Part shown: one piece after another, positions 21,940-29,823 of the stretch | Layout of the letters: every line of letters begins with the position of its first letter | Numbering within the stretch: the stretch's first letter is position 1 | Assembly: GCA_910578995.1 (NCBI GenBank) | Contig: CAJTSY010000004.1 | Span: 79,886 to 111,662, forward strand | Direction: 5' to 3' | Source of the DNA: an uncultured Acetatifactor sp. | GTDB lineage: Bacteria > Bacillota > Clostridia > Lachnospirales > Lachnospiraceae | Length of the DNA: 31,777 bases | Program-made: the position numbers and the translations under genes | Notes under the pieces: model-generated | The model's database searches: none | Told to the model about the DNA's origin: nothing | What the model saw: the letters and a program-made list of their open reading frames with translations, nothing else

Positions 21940-22308
21940 ATGGTTCAGCAGGAAACAAGACTGAAGGTTGCCGATAACACCGGTGCGAAGGAACTGCTCT
22001 GCATCCGCGTTATGGGCGGCTCTACAAGAAGATATGCTCACATTGGCGATATTATCGTTGCCACTGTTAAAGATGCAACACCGGGCGGCGTTGTTAAGAA
22101 GGGTGATGTGGTGAAGGCAGTCGTCGTACGTACCGTGAAGGAGACCCGCCGCAAGGACGGTTCCTATATCAGATTTGATGAGAACGCGGCAGTGATCATC
22201 AAGGACGACAAGACACCCAGGGGAACCCGTATTTTTGGGCCGGTAGCCAGGGAGCTTCGTGAAAAGCAGTTCATGAAGATCGTTTCCCTTGCCCCGGAAG
22301 TACTGTGA
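21940..22308 (+). CDS. rplN: Large ribosomal subunit protein uL14
   Basis: A 122-residue 50S protein at the subunit interface. Diagnostic: MVQQETRLKVADNTGAKELLCIRVMGGS, RYAHIGDIIVATVKDATPGGVVKKGDVVKAVVVRT and GTRIFGPVARELREKQFMKIVSLAPEVL. Strong AAGGAGG before the start. Confidence 0.97.
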   Translation: MVQQETRLKVADNTGAKELLCIRVMGGSTRRYAHIGDIIVATVKDATPGGVVKKGDVVKAVVVRTVKETRRKDGSYIRFDENAAVIIKDDKTPRGTRIFGPVARELREKQFMKIVSLAPEVL

Positions 22309-22319
22309 GGAGGTGCCAT

Positions 22320-22628
22320 ATGTCAATGAAGATCAAGAGAGGCGATACCGTGAAGGTAATTGCCGGCAAAGACTGTAACGCAGAGGGAAAGGTAATTTCC
22401 GTTGATGTCAAAAAGCACAGGGTACTGGTGGAAGGCGTAAACATGATCACGAAGCACGCAAAGCCTTCCCAGTCGAATCCCAACGGCGGTATCATCCAGA
22501 AGGAAGCTCCTATTGATATATCCAACGTAATGCTTGTCTTCAAGGGAAAGCCCACCAGGGTCGGTTTCCGTATGGAAGGGGACAAGAAAGTACGTTTCGC
22601 CAAGTCCACAGGCGAAGCGATTGACTAA
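22320..22628 (+). CDS. rplX: Large ribosomal subunit protein uL24
   Basis: A 102-residue KOW-domain 50S protein that initiates assembly. Diagnostic: IKRGDTVKVIAGKDCNAEGKVISVDVKKHRVLVEGVNMITKHAKPS and KPTRVGFRMEGDKKVRFAKSTGEAID. The ATG at 22320 is chosen because AGGAGG lies at 22308-22313, partly within the rplN stop region; the longer frame from 22305 is unlikely. Confidence 0.95.
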   Translation: MSMKIKRGDTVKVIAGKDCNAEGKVISVDVKKHRVLVEGVNMITKHAKPSQSNPNGGIIQKEAPIDISNVMLVFKGKPTRVGFRMEGDKKVRFAKSTGEAID

Positions 22629-22666
22629 TCAAAAACTGTAGAGCAGTTGGGAAGGAGTAAGAGAAA

Positions 22667-23209
22667 GTGGCAAGATTAAAAGATATGTACAACGAGACCA
22701 TCGTGGATGCCATGATGAAGAAATTCGGATACAAGAATGTCATGGAAGTTCCGAAGCTCGATAAAATCGTGATCAACATGGGTATCGGAGAAGCCAGGGA
22801 AAATCCCAAGGTTCTCGAGAACGCTGTGTCTGACATGGAAACCATTACCGGCCAGAAAGCAGTCCTCACCAAGGCTAAGAAGTCTGTGGCAAACTTCAAG
22901 ATTCGTGAGGGGATGAACATCGGCTGCAAGACCACCCTGCGCGGCGAGAAAATGTACGAATTCCTTGACCGTCTGGTAAACCTGGCACTGCCCCGCGTAC
23001 GTGACTTCAGGGGCGTCAATCCCAATGCGTTCGACGGCAGGGGAAATTATGCCCTTGGCATCAAGGAGCAGTTCATCTTCCCGGAAATCGAGTATGACAA
23101 GATTGACAAGACCAGGGGCATGGACGTGATCATCGTGACCACGGCCAGAACCGATGAAGAGGCCAGAGAGCTGTTGACCCTGTTCAACATGCCTTTCGCA
23201 AAACAATAA
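22667..23209 (+). CDS. rplE: Large ribosomal subunit protein uL5
   Basis: A 180-residue 50S central protuberance protein that binds 5S rRNA. Diagnostic: VPKLDKIVINMGIGEARENPKVLENAV, KAKKSVANFKIREGMNIGCKTTLRGEKMYEFLDRLVNLALPRVRDFRGV and the C-terminal DVIIVTTARTDEEARELLTLFNMPF. GTG start at 22667 with GAAGGAG upstream. Confidence 0.97.
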   Translation: MARLKDMYNETIVDAMMKKFGYKNVMEVPKLDKIVINMGIGEARENPKVLENAVSDMETITGQKAVLTKAKKSVANFKIREGMNIGCKTTLRGEKMYEFLDRLVNLALPRVRDFRGVNPNAFDGRGNYALGIKEQFIFPEIEYDKIDKTRGMDVIIVTTARTDEEARELLTLFNMPFAKQ

Positions 23210-23224
23210 GGAGGTAAATTTTTC

Positions 23225-23410
23225 ATGGCAAAGACATCAATGAAAATAAAACAGCAGCGTAAGCCCAAGTTTTCCACACAGGCCTACACACGCTGCAAGA
23301 TTTGCGGCCGTCCCCATGCCTATTTGAGAAAGTACGGCATATGCAGAGTTTGCTTCCGCGAACTGGCATATAAGGGACAGATACCCGGCGTAAAAAAGGC
23401 GAGTTGGTAA
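23225..23410 (+). CDS. rpsN: Small ribosomal subunit protein uS14, zinc type
   Basis: A 61-residue short, zinc-binding form of uS14 (type Z). Cys24, Cys27, Cys40 and Cys43 in CKICGRP and ICRVCF form the zinc site. This type is the main uS14 of many Gram-positive bacteria. AAGGAGG lies just before the start, 15 nt after rplE. Confidence 0.97.
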   Translation: MAKTSMKIKQQRKPKFSTQAYTRCKICGRPHAYLRKYGICRVCFRELAYKGQIPGVKKASW

Positions 23411-23426
23411 GAAGGAGGAAAAAACA

Positions 23427-23828
23427 ATGACATTGAGCGATCCTATTGCAGATATGCTTACTAGAATCCGTAATGCAAATACTGCTAAGCATGATACAGT
23501 GGATATTCCTGTTTCCAAAATGAAGCTCTCGATTGCACAGATTCTTCTGGATGAGGGATATATCAGTAAATATGACGTCATTGACGACGGAAACTTCAAG
23601 ACCATCCATATTACCCTGAAGTATGGCGCCGACAAGAACGAGAAGATTATCTCCGGTATCAAGAGGATATCCAAACCCGGTCTGCGTGTGTACGCCGGCA
23701 AGGAGGAGCTGCCGAAGGTACTGGGAGGTCTGGGTATTGCCATTATTTCCACCAACCAGGGTGTGGTCACTGACAAGAAGGCCCGGGAGCTTCAGGTTGG
23801 CGGTGAAGTGCTGGCGTTTGTCTGGTAA
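23427..23828 (+). CDS. rpsH: Small ribosomal subunit protein uS8
   Basis: A 133-residue 30S protein that binds 16S rRNA helix 21; in E. coli S8 is the autogenous repressor of the spc operon. Diagnostic: LSDPIADMLTRIRNANTAKHDTVDIPVSKMKL, GIKRISKPGLRVYAGKEELPKVLGGLGIAIISTNQGVVTDKKAR and a C-terminal GEVLAFVW. A structured gap follows before rplF. Confidence 0.97.
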   Translation: MTLSDPIADMLTRIRNANTAKHDTVDIPVSKMKLSIAQILLDEGYISKYDVIDDGNFKTIHITLKYGADKNEKIISGIKRISKPGLRVYAGKEELPKVLGGLGIAIISTNQGVVTDKKARELQVGGEVLAFVW

Positions 23829-23829
23829 A

Positions 23830-23849
23830 AATTCCCGTAGCCGGGAATT
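23830..23849 (+). other. Perfect 8-bp hairpin after rpsH
   Basis: AATTCCCG (23830-23837) and CGGGAATT (23842-23849), loop TAGC, starting one base after the rpsH stop. No U-tract, so termination is unlikely; it may protect the mRNA end or be part of the element that follows. Confidence 0.6.
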
Positions 23850-23850
23850 G

Positions 23851-23928
23851 GTGTAAAGATTTTCTAAGCGGCCAGGAGGGTGCATGCACACCTCTTTAGG
23901 ACACCCGCTGAGAAAATCTAAGTTACAC
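23851..23928 (+). promoter_or_regulatory. Recurrent stem-loop element, copy B (before rplF)
   Basis: The outer stem GTGTAA (23851-23856) pairs with TTACAC (23923-23928), with AAG (23920-23922) bulged on the 3' side. P1 is a perfect 9-bp helix, AGATTTTCT (23857-23865) with AGAAAATCT (23911-23919). Then an A-G mismatch (23866/23910), P2 AGCGG/CCGCT (23867-23871/23905-23909), a variable hairpin around 23876-23894 and AGGAC at 23898-23902. A 46-nt gap to the rplF start contains the AGGAGG. Confidence 0.7.
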
Positions 23929-23974
23929 GCGGAAGGCAGTAGAAAATGTTTTTTAAAATATAGGAGGTACGGGC

Positions 23975-24517
23975 ATGTCACGTATAGGTAGAATGCCAAT
24001 CGCGGTTCCCGCAGGTGTGACTGTGGAGATTGCAGAAAATAACAAGGTGACCGTGAAAGGTCCCAAGGGTACGCTGGAGAGAGTGTTGCCCTCTGAAATG
24101 GAAATCAAGATGGAAGGCGCGGAAGTGTTGGTGAGCAGACCCAACGATCTGAAGAAGATGAAATCCCTTCACGGCCTGACCAGAACCCTCATCAACAACA
24201 TGGTGGTGGGCGTTACCACAGGCTATTCCAAGAAGCTGGAGGTAAACGGTGTCGGTTACAGGGCTGGTAAGTCAGGTAAGAAGCTGACCCTGAACCTGGG
24301 TTATTCCCATCCGGTGGAGATGGAAGATCCCGAAGGCATCGAGACCGTAGTGGAAGGTCAGAACGTGATCATCGTAAAGGGTATCGATAAAGAAAAAGTT
24401 GGCCAATTCGCTGCTGAAATCAGAGACAAGAGAAGGCCTGAGCCTTACAAGGGCAAGGGTATCAAGTATGCCGATGAGACGATCAGGCGTAAAGTTGGTA
24501 AGACCGGTAAGAAATAG
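23975..24517 (+). CDS. rplF: Large ribosomal subunit protein uL6
   Basis: A 180-residue 50S protein near the sarcin-ricin loop. Diagnostic: MSRIGRMPIAVPAGVTVEI, VKGPKGTLER, GLTRTLINNMVVGVTTGYSKKLEVNGVGYRA and the C-terminal RRPEPYKGKGIKYADETIRRKVGKTG. Preceded by copy B of the recurrent RNA element. Confidence 0.97.
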   Translation: MSRIGRMPIAVPAGVTVEIAENNKVTVKGPKGTLERVLPSEMEIKMEGAEVLVSRPNDLKKMKSLHGLTRTLINNMVVGVTTGYSKKLEVNGVGYRAGKSGKKLTLNLGYSHPVEMEDPEGIETVVEGQNVIIVKGIDKEKVGQFAAEIRDKRRPEPYKGKGIKYADETIRRKVGKTGKK

Positions 24518-24537
24518 CAGATAAGGAGAGTATGAAG

Positions 24538-24906
24538 ATGGTTAACAAGAAGTCAAGAAAAGATGTTCGTGTCAAAAAGCACATGAGAATCCGTAACCGC
24601 TTCAGTGGGACACCCGAGAGACCCCGTCTGGCTGTGTTCAGAAGCAATAATCATATGTATGCTCAAATTATCGATGATACTGTTGGGAATACATTAGTAT
24701 CCGCTTCCACTCTGGAAAGCGCAGTTAAGGCAGAGCTTACGAAGACCAATGACGTTGATGCGGCCGCCTATCTGGGAACTGTCATCGGCAAGAGGGCAGT
24801 AGAGAAGGGTATCACGAAGGTTGTCTTTGACAGGGGCGGCTATATATATCAGGGTAAAGTAGCAGCATTAGCTGACGCAGCCAGAGAAGCTGGCCTGGAA
24901 TTCTAG
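24538..24906 (+). CDS. rplR: Large ribosomal subunit protein uL18
   Basis: A 122-residue 50S protein that binds 5S rRNA. Diagnostic: VKKHMRIRNRFSGTPERPRLAVFRSNNHMYAQIIDD and the C-terminal KVVFDRGGYIYQGKVAALADAAREAGLEF. Two starts are possible: ATG at 24532 or 24538. The second is favoured because AAGGAG at 24523-24528 is 9 nt away rather than 3. Confidence 0.95.
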   Translation: MVNKKSRKDVRVKKHMRIRNRFSGTPERPRLAVFRSNNHMYAQIIDDTVGNTLVSASTLESAVKAELTKTNDVDAAAYLGTVIGKRAVEKGITKVVFDRGGYIYQGKVAALADAAREAGLEF

Positions 24907-24926
24907 GAAAGGAAGAGGAATACACC

Positions 24927-25436
24927 ATGAAACACACAATCATAGATGCAAGCCAGTTCGAGTTAAGCGACAAGGTTGTTGCCATCAAGCGTGTAACCAA
25001 GACTGTAAAGGGCGGACGTAACATGCGTTTTACAGCCCTGGTGGTAGTGGGTGACGGCAACGGACATGTAGGCGCAGGGCTTGGCAAGGCTGTAGAAATT
25101 CCCGAGGCGATCCGCAAGGGGAAGGAAGATGCAATGAAACATCTTGTGAAGATTGCATTGGATGAAAATAATTCCATTACACATGATTTCATCGGTAAGT
25201 ACGGTTCCGCCAGTGTTCTGCTGAAAAAGGCTCCCGATGGTACAGGTATCATCGCCGGAGGCCCTGCCCGTGTGGTTTGCGAACTTGCAGGCATCAAGAA
25301 TATCCGTACCAAATCCCTGGGTTCGAACAATAAGCAGAATGTTGTCCTGGCAACGATTACCGGTCTGAGCCAGCTGAAGTCCCCTGAAGAGGTGGCTAAG
25401 AGCCGCAGCAAATCCGTTGAGGAAGTTCTGGCGTAA
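24927..25436 (+). CDS. rpsE: Small ribosomal subunit protein uS5
   Basis: A 169-residue 30S protein at the mRNA entry and decoding centre. Diagnostic: VVAIKRVTKTVKGGRNMRFTALVVVGDGNGHVGAGLGKAVEIPEAIRKG, GTGIIAGGPARVVCELAGIKNIRTKSLGSNN. The conserved N-terminal beta-hairpin (KTVKGGRNMRF), the site of spectinomycin-related changes in other bacteria, is intact. Confidence 0.97.
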   Translation: MKHTIIDASQFELSDKVVAIKRVTKTVKGGRNMRFTALVVVGDGNGHVGAGLGKAVEIPEAIRKGKEDAMKHLVKIALDENNSITHDFIGKYGSASVLLKKAPDGTGIIAGGPARVVCELAGIKNIRTKSLGSNNKQNVVLATITGLSQLKSPEEVAKSRSKSVEEVLA

Positions 25437-25482
25437 ATGCAGGCAGGGCAGTGCCCTTACGGGCATGGAAAGGAGATCAGGA

Positions 25483-25668
25483 ATGGAAGAGAAGAAGTTA
25501 AAAATTACTTTGGTAAAGTCCACCATCGGTGCTGTGCCAAAGAATAAGGCAATCGTTGAATCTATGGGACTCCGCAAGATAGGAAGAAGCGTAATACTTC
25601 CTGACAATGCTGCAACAAGGGGACAGATTCGTCTGGTTGGCCATTTGTTGAAAGTGGAAGAAGCATAA
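25483..25668 (+). CDS. rpmD: Large ribosomal subunit protein uL30
   Basis: A 61-residue 50S protein. Diagnostic: KLKITLVKSTIGAVPKNKAIVESMGLRKIGRSVILPDNAATRGQIRLVGHLLKVEE. The ATG at 25483 follows AAGGAG; the frame is open upstream into rpsE but homologues start here. A small 5-bp hairpin (TGCCC/GGGCA, 25452-25465) lies in the 46-nt gap. Confidence 0.95.
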   Translation: MEEKKLKITLVKSTIGAVPKNKAIVESMGLRKIGRSVILPDNAATRGQIRLVGHLLKVEEA

Positions 25669-25688
25669 GCAAAGAGGAGGTGTTATCA

Positions 25689-26129
25689 ATGGAATTGTCC
25701 AATTTAAGACCTGCAGAAGGTTCTAAGCACGGTGACAGGTTCAGGAGAGGCCGGGGACACGGTTCGGGAAACGGCAAGACCGCCGGCAAGGGGCACAAGG
25801 GGCAGAAGGCCCGTTCCGGAGCTCCCAGGATTGGTTTTGAAGGCGGCCAGATGCCTTTGTACAGACGTATTCCCAAGAGAGGTTTTAAGAACCGGAACTC
25901 AAAGGATATCGTTGCCATCAATATCAGCGTTCTGGAGCGTTTTGAGGATGGGGCCACAGTGGACGTAAACACACTGATCGAAACGGGCATTATCAAGAAG
26001 CGCAGGGACGGCGTAAAACTGCTCGGGAACGGTGAACTTACCAAAAAGCTCAATGTAAAGGTAGACGCCTACAGCGCATCTGCAAAGGAGAAGATTGAAG
26101 CACTTGGTGGAACTGCAGAGGTGATGTAA
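25689..26129 (+). CDS. rplO: Large ribosomal subunit protein uL15
   Basis: A 146-residue 50S assembly protein. Diagnostic: MELSNLRPAEGSKHGDRFRRGRGHGSGNGKTAGKGHKGQKARSG and GFEGGQMPLYRRIPKRGFKN. The ATG at 25689 with AGGAGGTG at 25675-25682 is preferred over the GTG at 25680. The stop overlaps the secY start (TAATG). Confidence 0.96.
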   Translation: MELSNLRPAEGSKHGDRFRRGRGHGSGNGKTAGKGHKGQKARSGAPRIGFEGGQMPLYRRIPKRGFKNRNSKDIVAINISVLERFEDGATVDVNTLIETGIIKKRRDGVKLLGNGELTKKLNVKVDAYSASAKEKIEALGGTAEVM

Positions 26130-27442
26130 TGCTTACGACGCTGAAAAACGCATTTAAAATTAAAGATCTCAGGGACAAGATTTTATTTACCTTCGCCATG
26201 CTGGTTGTGATCCGTATCGGATCACAGCTGCCTGTGCCGGGTGTAAACGGCGAGTATTTCAGAAGCTGGTTTGCGTCCCAGTCTGATGGCGCGTTCAGCT
26301 TTTTTGATGCAATTACAGGTGGCTCGTTCATTAATATGTCGATCCTGGCTCTGGGTATCAATCCTTATATTACGTCTTCCATCATTATGCAGCTGCTTAC
26401 CATTGCGATCCCGAAGCTGGAAGAGATGCAGCGCGACGGTGAGGACGGAAGGAAGAAGATCGCTGCGATCACAAGGTACGTGACTGTGGCGCTGGCACTG
26501 ATCCAGTCTACTGCAATGGCGGTGGCATTTGGCCGTCAGGGCTATCTGGTTCAGTATAATGCATTAAGTGTGATCAGTGCAATCGCAACCCTGACAGCAG
26601 GAAGCGCATTCCTGATGTGGGTGGGCGAGCGGATTACGGAGAACGGTATCGGAAACGGTATTTCCATTGTCCTGGTCATCAACATTATTTCCAGGCTGCC
26701 TGAGGACCTGGGAAATCTGTTCCAGCAGTTTGTGTTCGGCAAGGCGCCTGCCACGGCTGTGCTGGCGGTGGTGGTGATCTTTGCTGTTATCATTGCCATG
26801 GTGGTTATGGTCATTGTCCTGAATGACGGCGTCCGCCGGATTCCCGTACAGTATGCCAACAAGGTACAGGGACGGAAGATGGTGGGGGGACAGACATCCA
26901 ACATACCGCTGAAGGTGAATACCGCAGGCGTTATCCCCGTTATTTTTGCACAGTCCCTGCTGCAGCTGCCGGGCATCATATCTGCCTTTGCGGGCTACAA
27001 CGGCACGGGCGTCTGGAGCGAGATTTTAAGGTATATGAACTCCAACTACTGGTGTAATCCCGGTCAGCTGAAGTATTCCGTCGGATTGCTGGTGTATATT
27101 GTATTGATTATATTCTTTGCGTATTTTTATACTTCCATCACTTTCAATCCACTGATGATCGCGGATAACATGAAGAAGCAGGGCGGTTTTATCCCGGGTA
27201 TCAGGCCCGGAAAGCCCACCAGTGACTATCTGAACAAGGTGCTGAATTACATTGTGTTTATCGGCGCCGTGGGACTGACCATTGTGGCCGTCCTGCCCTA
27301 TGTATTCAGCGGCGTGTTCAAGGCCAGTGTGTCCTTCGGCGGCACCAGCCTGATCATTATCGTCAGCGTGGTGCTTGAGACCATGAAGCAGGTGGAGTCA
27401 CAGATGCTTGTCCGGAATTATAAAGGTTTTCTGGAGAAATAG
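26129..27442 (+). CDS. secY: Protein translocase subunit SecY
   Basis: A 437-residue inner-membrane channel protein of the Sec translocon with ten predicted membrane helices. Diagnostic: the N-terminal LRDKILFTFAMLVVIRIGSQLPVPGVN, the plug region GGSFINMSILALGINPYITSSIIMQLL, the cytoplasmic loop RRIPVQYANKVQGRKMVGGQTSNIPLKVN, and the ribosome-binding loop NMKKQGGFIPGIRPGKPTSDYLNKVL. Translationally coupled to rplO. An intrinsic terminator lies 38 nt downstream, so this gene probably ends the main ribosomal transcript. Confidence 0.97.
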   Translation: MLTTLKNAFKIKDLRDKILFTFAMLVVIRIGSQLPVPGVNGEYFRSWFASQSDGAFSFFDAITGGSFINMSILALGINPYITSSIIMQLLTIAIPKLEEMQRDGEDGRKKIAAITRYVTVALALIQSTAMAVAFGRQGYLVQYNALSVISAIATLTAGSAFLMWVGERITENGIGNGISIVLVINIISRLPEDLGNLFQQFVFGKAPATAVLAVVVIFAVIIAMVVMVIVLNDGVRRIPVQYANKVQGRKMVGGQTSNIPLKVNTAGVIPVIFAQSLLQLPGIISAFAGYNGTGVWSEILRYMNSNYWCNPGQLKYSVGLLVYIVLIIFFAYFYTSITFNPLMIADNMKKQGGFIPGIRPGKPTSDYLNKVLNYIVFIGAVGLTIVAVLPYVFSGVFKASVSFGGTSLIIIVSVVLETMKQVESQMLVRNYKGFLEK

Positions 27443-27480
27443 ATACGGTGAGGGAAAGGATTCTGAAGGGACTTTCCAGG

Positions 27481-27518
27481 GCGCATCTGGGTGATTGAAA
27501 AATCCGGATGCGCTTTTT
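27481..27518 (+). terminator. Intrinsic terminator after secY
   Basis: GCGCATC (27481-27487) pairs with GATGCGC (27507-27513), with further pairing GATT/AATC inside the loop, followed by TTTTT at 27514-27518. It separates the S10-spc genes from adk-map-infA. Some read-through is likely because I see no strong promoter directly before adk. Confidence 0.75.
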
Positions 27519-27619
27519 CCATATCCGGAATTGCGGATGGACGGCCTGTACCCAAGGAGGGAAGCGGAAAACTTCAGGGAGAGGGTATCAGGAGAGAGAA
27601 GGCAGGAGGAACTTTGCGG

Positions 27620-28209
27620 ATGAAGATCAGGGGACGACAGTTCCATTTCTTACAGGTATTTGTGGTTTGTGGCCTTGCTGTGGCGGGAATACTGCTCTGG
27701 ATGAATCCTGTGGCATACTGCGGGGCTTCTTCGGGGGGGTAAAAGCGGACTTTGCTTTTCTGCAGGAAGGCGAATATGTTGTGGAAGTGCAATACCGGAA
27801 CTCTCCGGCGGGAAATGCGGTGTTGCAGTTTTCCTGGCGCTTCCTGGGACCGGCCAGCGTTTTTCTCTGTATTGTGTCCGCAGTCGGTATAGTATTGTTC
27901 ATGGATGAGGGAAATGGCAGGGAATGGATGGCCGGAATTGTGATTCTGGCGACTCTGTGCAGTGCCTCATTTTACTTTGACAAAATGTCCCAGGAGGCAA
28001 ACCAGTGGGTGGACAAAATGGCCATGGAAGGCCGGGACGACTGTGATGCCATGCCGGAAGATGCGGCGGATATCCATGTATGGTACAGGGGGCTTCCTGC
28101 CTTCAGGATTGCAAACGGGGTCACCCTTGCGGCCGCACTGGGCATGGCAGCGGTATCTTTGGCACATTTTAGAAGATTTATGGTTGCAAAAAGGCGTAAA
28201 AAAAGTTAG
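27620..28209 (+). CDS. Membrane protein gene split by a -1 frameshift at G7
   Basis: Two overlapping frames together encode one membrane protein I do not recognise. The first frame starts at ATG 27620 (AGGAGGA at 27604-27610) and makes 40 residues with one helix (FLQVFVVCGLAVAGILLW) before TAA at 27740. The second frame continues from 27739 with 156 residues, including three more hydrophobic segments (FLGPASVFLCIVSAVGIVLFM, WMAGIVILATLCSASF, ANGVTLAAALGMAAVSLA). The change of frame falls exactly at seven G (27733-27739). A -1 slip on G GGG GGG, or one extra G, restores a 196-residue protein with four helices. It may be a programmed or phase-variable frameshift, a decayed gene, or a sequencing error. 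Confidence 0.6.
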
Positions 28210-28258
28210 AATAAGGTTGTTGGTATTTTGAAAACTGAATCGGAGATTTGGAGGGTTT

Positions 28259-28900
28259 ATGAAGATTATCATGTTAGGTGCGCCTGGCGCCGGAAAAGGA
28301 ACCCAGGCTAAAATGATCGCAGAAAAGTACGGGATTCCCCATGTGTCAACCGGGGATATTTTCAGGGCGAATATTAAGAACGGCACCGAGCTGGGGAAGG
28401 AAGCGAAGCAGTATATGGACCAGGGGCTTCTGGTTCCTGATGCGCTTACGGTGAAGATCCTGCTGGACAGGGTGGCCCAGGAGGACTGTAAGGACGGTTA
28501 TGTGCTTGACGGTTTCCCCAGAACCATTCCCCAGGCGGAAGTACTGGACGAGGCGCTTGAGAAGCTGCAGGAGAAGATTGACTATGCGGTTGACGTAGAC
28601 GTTCCCGACGAGAATATCGTGAAACGTATGTCCGGAAGGCGTGCCTGCCTGAAATGCGGGGCCACCTACCATATCGAGCACATTCCTCCGAAGCAGGAAG
28701 GCATATGTGACAGCTGCGGCAGTGAACTGGTGCTGCGGGACGATGACCGTGCGGAGACCGTACAGAACCGTCTGAAGGTTTACCATGACCAGACACAGCC
28801 CCTGATCGAGTATTACACCCGGAAGGGAATTCTGAGGACCGTGGACGGAACCAGGGATATGCAGGATGTGTTCCATGCCATCACGGAAATCTTAGGGTAG
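28259..28900 (+). CDS. adk: Adenylate kinase, zinc-lid type
   Basis: Cytosolic enzyme balancing ATP, ADP and AMP. The 213-residue long form has the P-loop GAPGAGKGTQ (7-16), the NMP-binding segment STGDIFRANI, DGFPRTIPQAE and a LID with four cysteines, Cys130, Cys133, Cys150 and Cys153 (CLKCGATYH, CDSCGSEL), as in Gram-positive zinc-binding adenylate kinases. GGAGGG precedes the start. Followed 15 nt later by map. Confidence 0.97.
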   Translation: MKIIMLGAPGAGKGTQAKMIAEKYGIPHVSTGDIFRANIKNGTELGKEAKQYMDQGLLVPDALTVKILLDRVAQEDCKDGYVLDGFPRTIPQAEVLDEALEKLQEKIDYAVDVDVPDENIVKRMSGRRACLKCGATYHIEHIPPKQEGICDSCGSELVLRDDDRAETVQNRLKVYHDQTQPLIEYYTRKGILRTVDGTRDMQDVFHAITEILG

Positions 28901-28915
28901 GGAAGACATTTTATC

Positions 28916-29668
28916 ATGGCGATTATAATTAAGACTCAAGAGCAGATAAAACTGATCAGGGAATCCTGCAGGCTCCTGGCGATCGTCCACAAGGAGCTGG
29001 AAGAGTTTATCCGTCCGGGCATTTCTACCAGGGAGATCGACATAAAGGGAGATACGCTGATCCGCAAACTGGGGGGCATCCCCAATTTCCTTCATTATAA
29101 CGGATATCCTGCAAGCATCTGCGTGTCCGTCAACGACGAGGTGGTTCACGGTATTCCCAATAAGCGCCGGATTCTGCAGGAGGGAGATATCGTCAGTCTG
29201 GATGCGGGAATGATTTACAAAGGTTATCATTCCGACCAGGCCAGAACCCACGGGGTGGGCAGGATCACTCCGGAGGCGAGACAGCTCATCGACGTCACCA
29301 GGGAGAGCTTTTTCGCAGGTATAAAGATGGCAAAAGCAGGAAATCATCTCTTTGACATCTCCAATGCCATTGCAGCCTACGTAAAGCCCCATGGTTACGG
29401 CATTGTGAGGGATCTGGTGGGCCACGGGGTGGGGACGAAGCTCCATGAGGATCCCCAGATTCCCAATTTTGCCCAGATAAAGAGGGGACCCAGGCTCCGG
29501 CCGGGCATGACCCTTGCCGTGGAGCCCATGATCAACATGGGAAGGGCGGATGTGGAGTGGCTGGATGACAACTGGACCGTGGTGACGGAGGACGGTTCCC
29601 TGTCCGCACATTATGAGAACACCATTCTGATCACGGAGGGCGAGCCGGAGATTCTTACCTTATATTAA
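28916..29668 (+). CDS. map: Methionine aminopeptidase type I
   Basis: Removes the N-terminal methionine from nascent proteins. The 250-residue catalytic domain has all five metal ligands: Asp96 and Asp107 (SLDAGMIYKGYHSDQART), His170 (LVGHGVGTKLHEDP), Glu203 (AVEPMINMG) and Glu234 (AHYENTILIT). No N-terminal zinc-finger extension is present. Spaced 15 nt after adk, as in other Firmicutes. Confidence 0.96.
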   Translation: MAIIIKTQEQIKLIRESCRLLAIVHKELEEFIRPGISTREIDIKGDTLIRKLGGIPNFLHYNGYPASICVSVNDEVVHGIPNKRRILQEGDIVSLDAGMIYKGYHSDQARTHGVGRITPEARQLIDVTRESFFAGIKMAKAGNHLFDISNAIAAYVKPHGYGIVRDLVGHGVGTKLHEDPQIPNFAQIKRGPRLRPGMTLAVEPMINMGRADVEWLDDNWTVVTEDGSLSAHYENTILITEGEPEILTLY

Positions 29669-29688
29669 ATGCCGGAAGGGAAACGTCC

Positions 29689-29761
29689 GGCAGCCGGTCA
29701 GGCTTTTGGCCCCGGCTTGTCCGGGCCGGGCGCTTAACTGCGGAATCCTTCACCGGCTGCC
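29689..29761 (+). other. Long GC-rich stem-loop between map and the KOW gene
   Basis: GGCAGCCGGT (29689-29698) pairs perfectly with ACCGGCTGCC (29752-29761). Inside, GGCCCCGG (29708-29715) pairs with CCGGGCC (29721-29727) with one bulged C. Only TGATTTTGGG follows, so it is at best a weak terminator. Confidence 0.6.
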
Positions 29762-29823
29762 TGATTTTGGGTCAGGGAATGGAAAGCACCGCAGCGGGGG
29801 ATGACAATGTAAGGGAGAGGAAG

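Noticed and set aside
23851..23928. Reading the recurrent element as a MITE with terminal inverted repeats.
   Set aside because: The outer arms differ completely between copies while still pairing, no target-site duplication is evident, and all copies lie before ribosomal genes. A structured RNA fits better, though a genome-wide search is needed.
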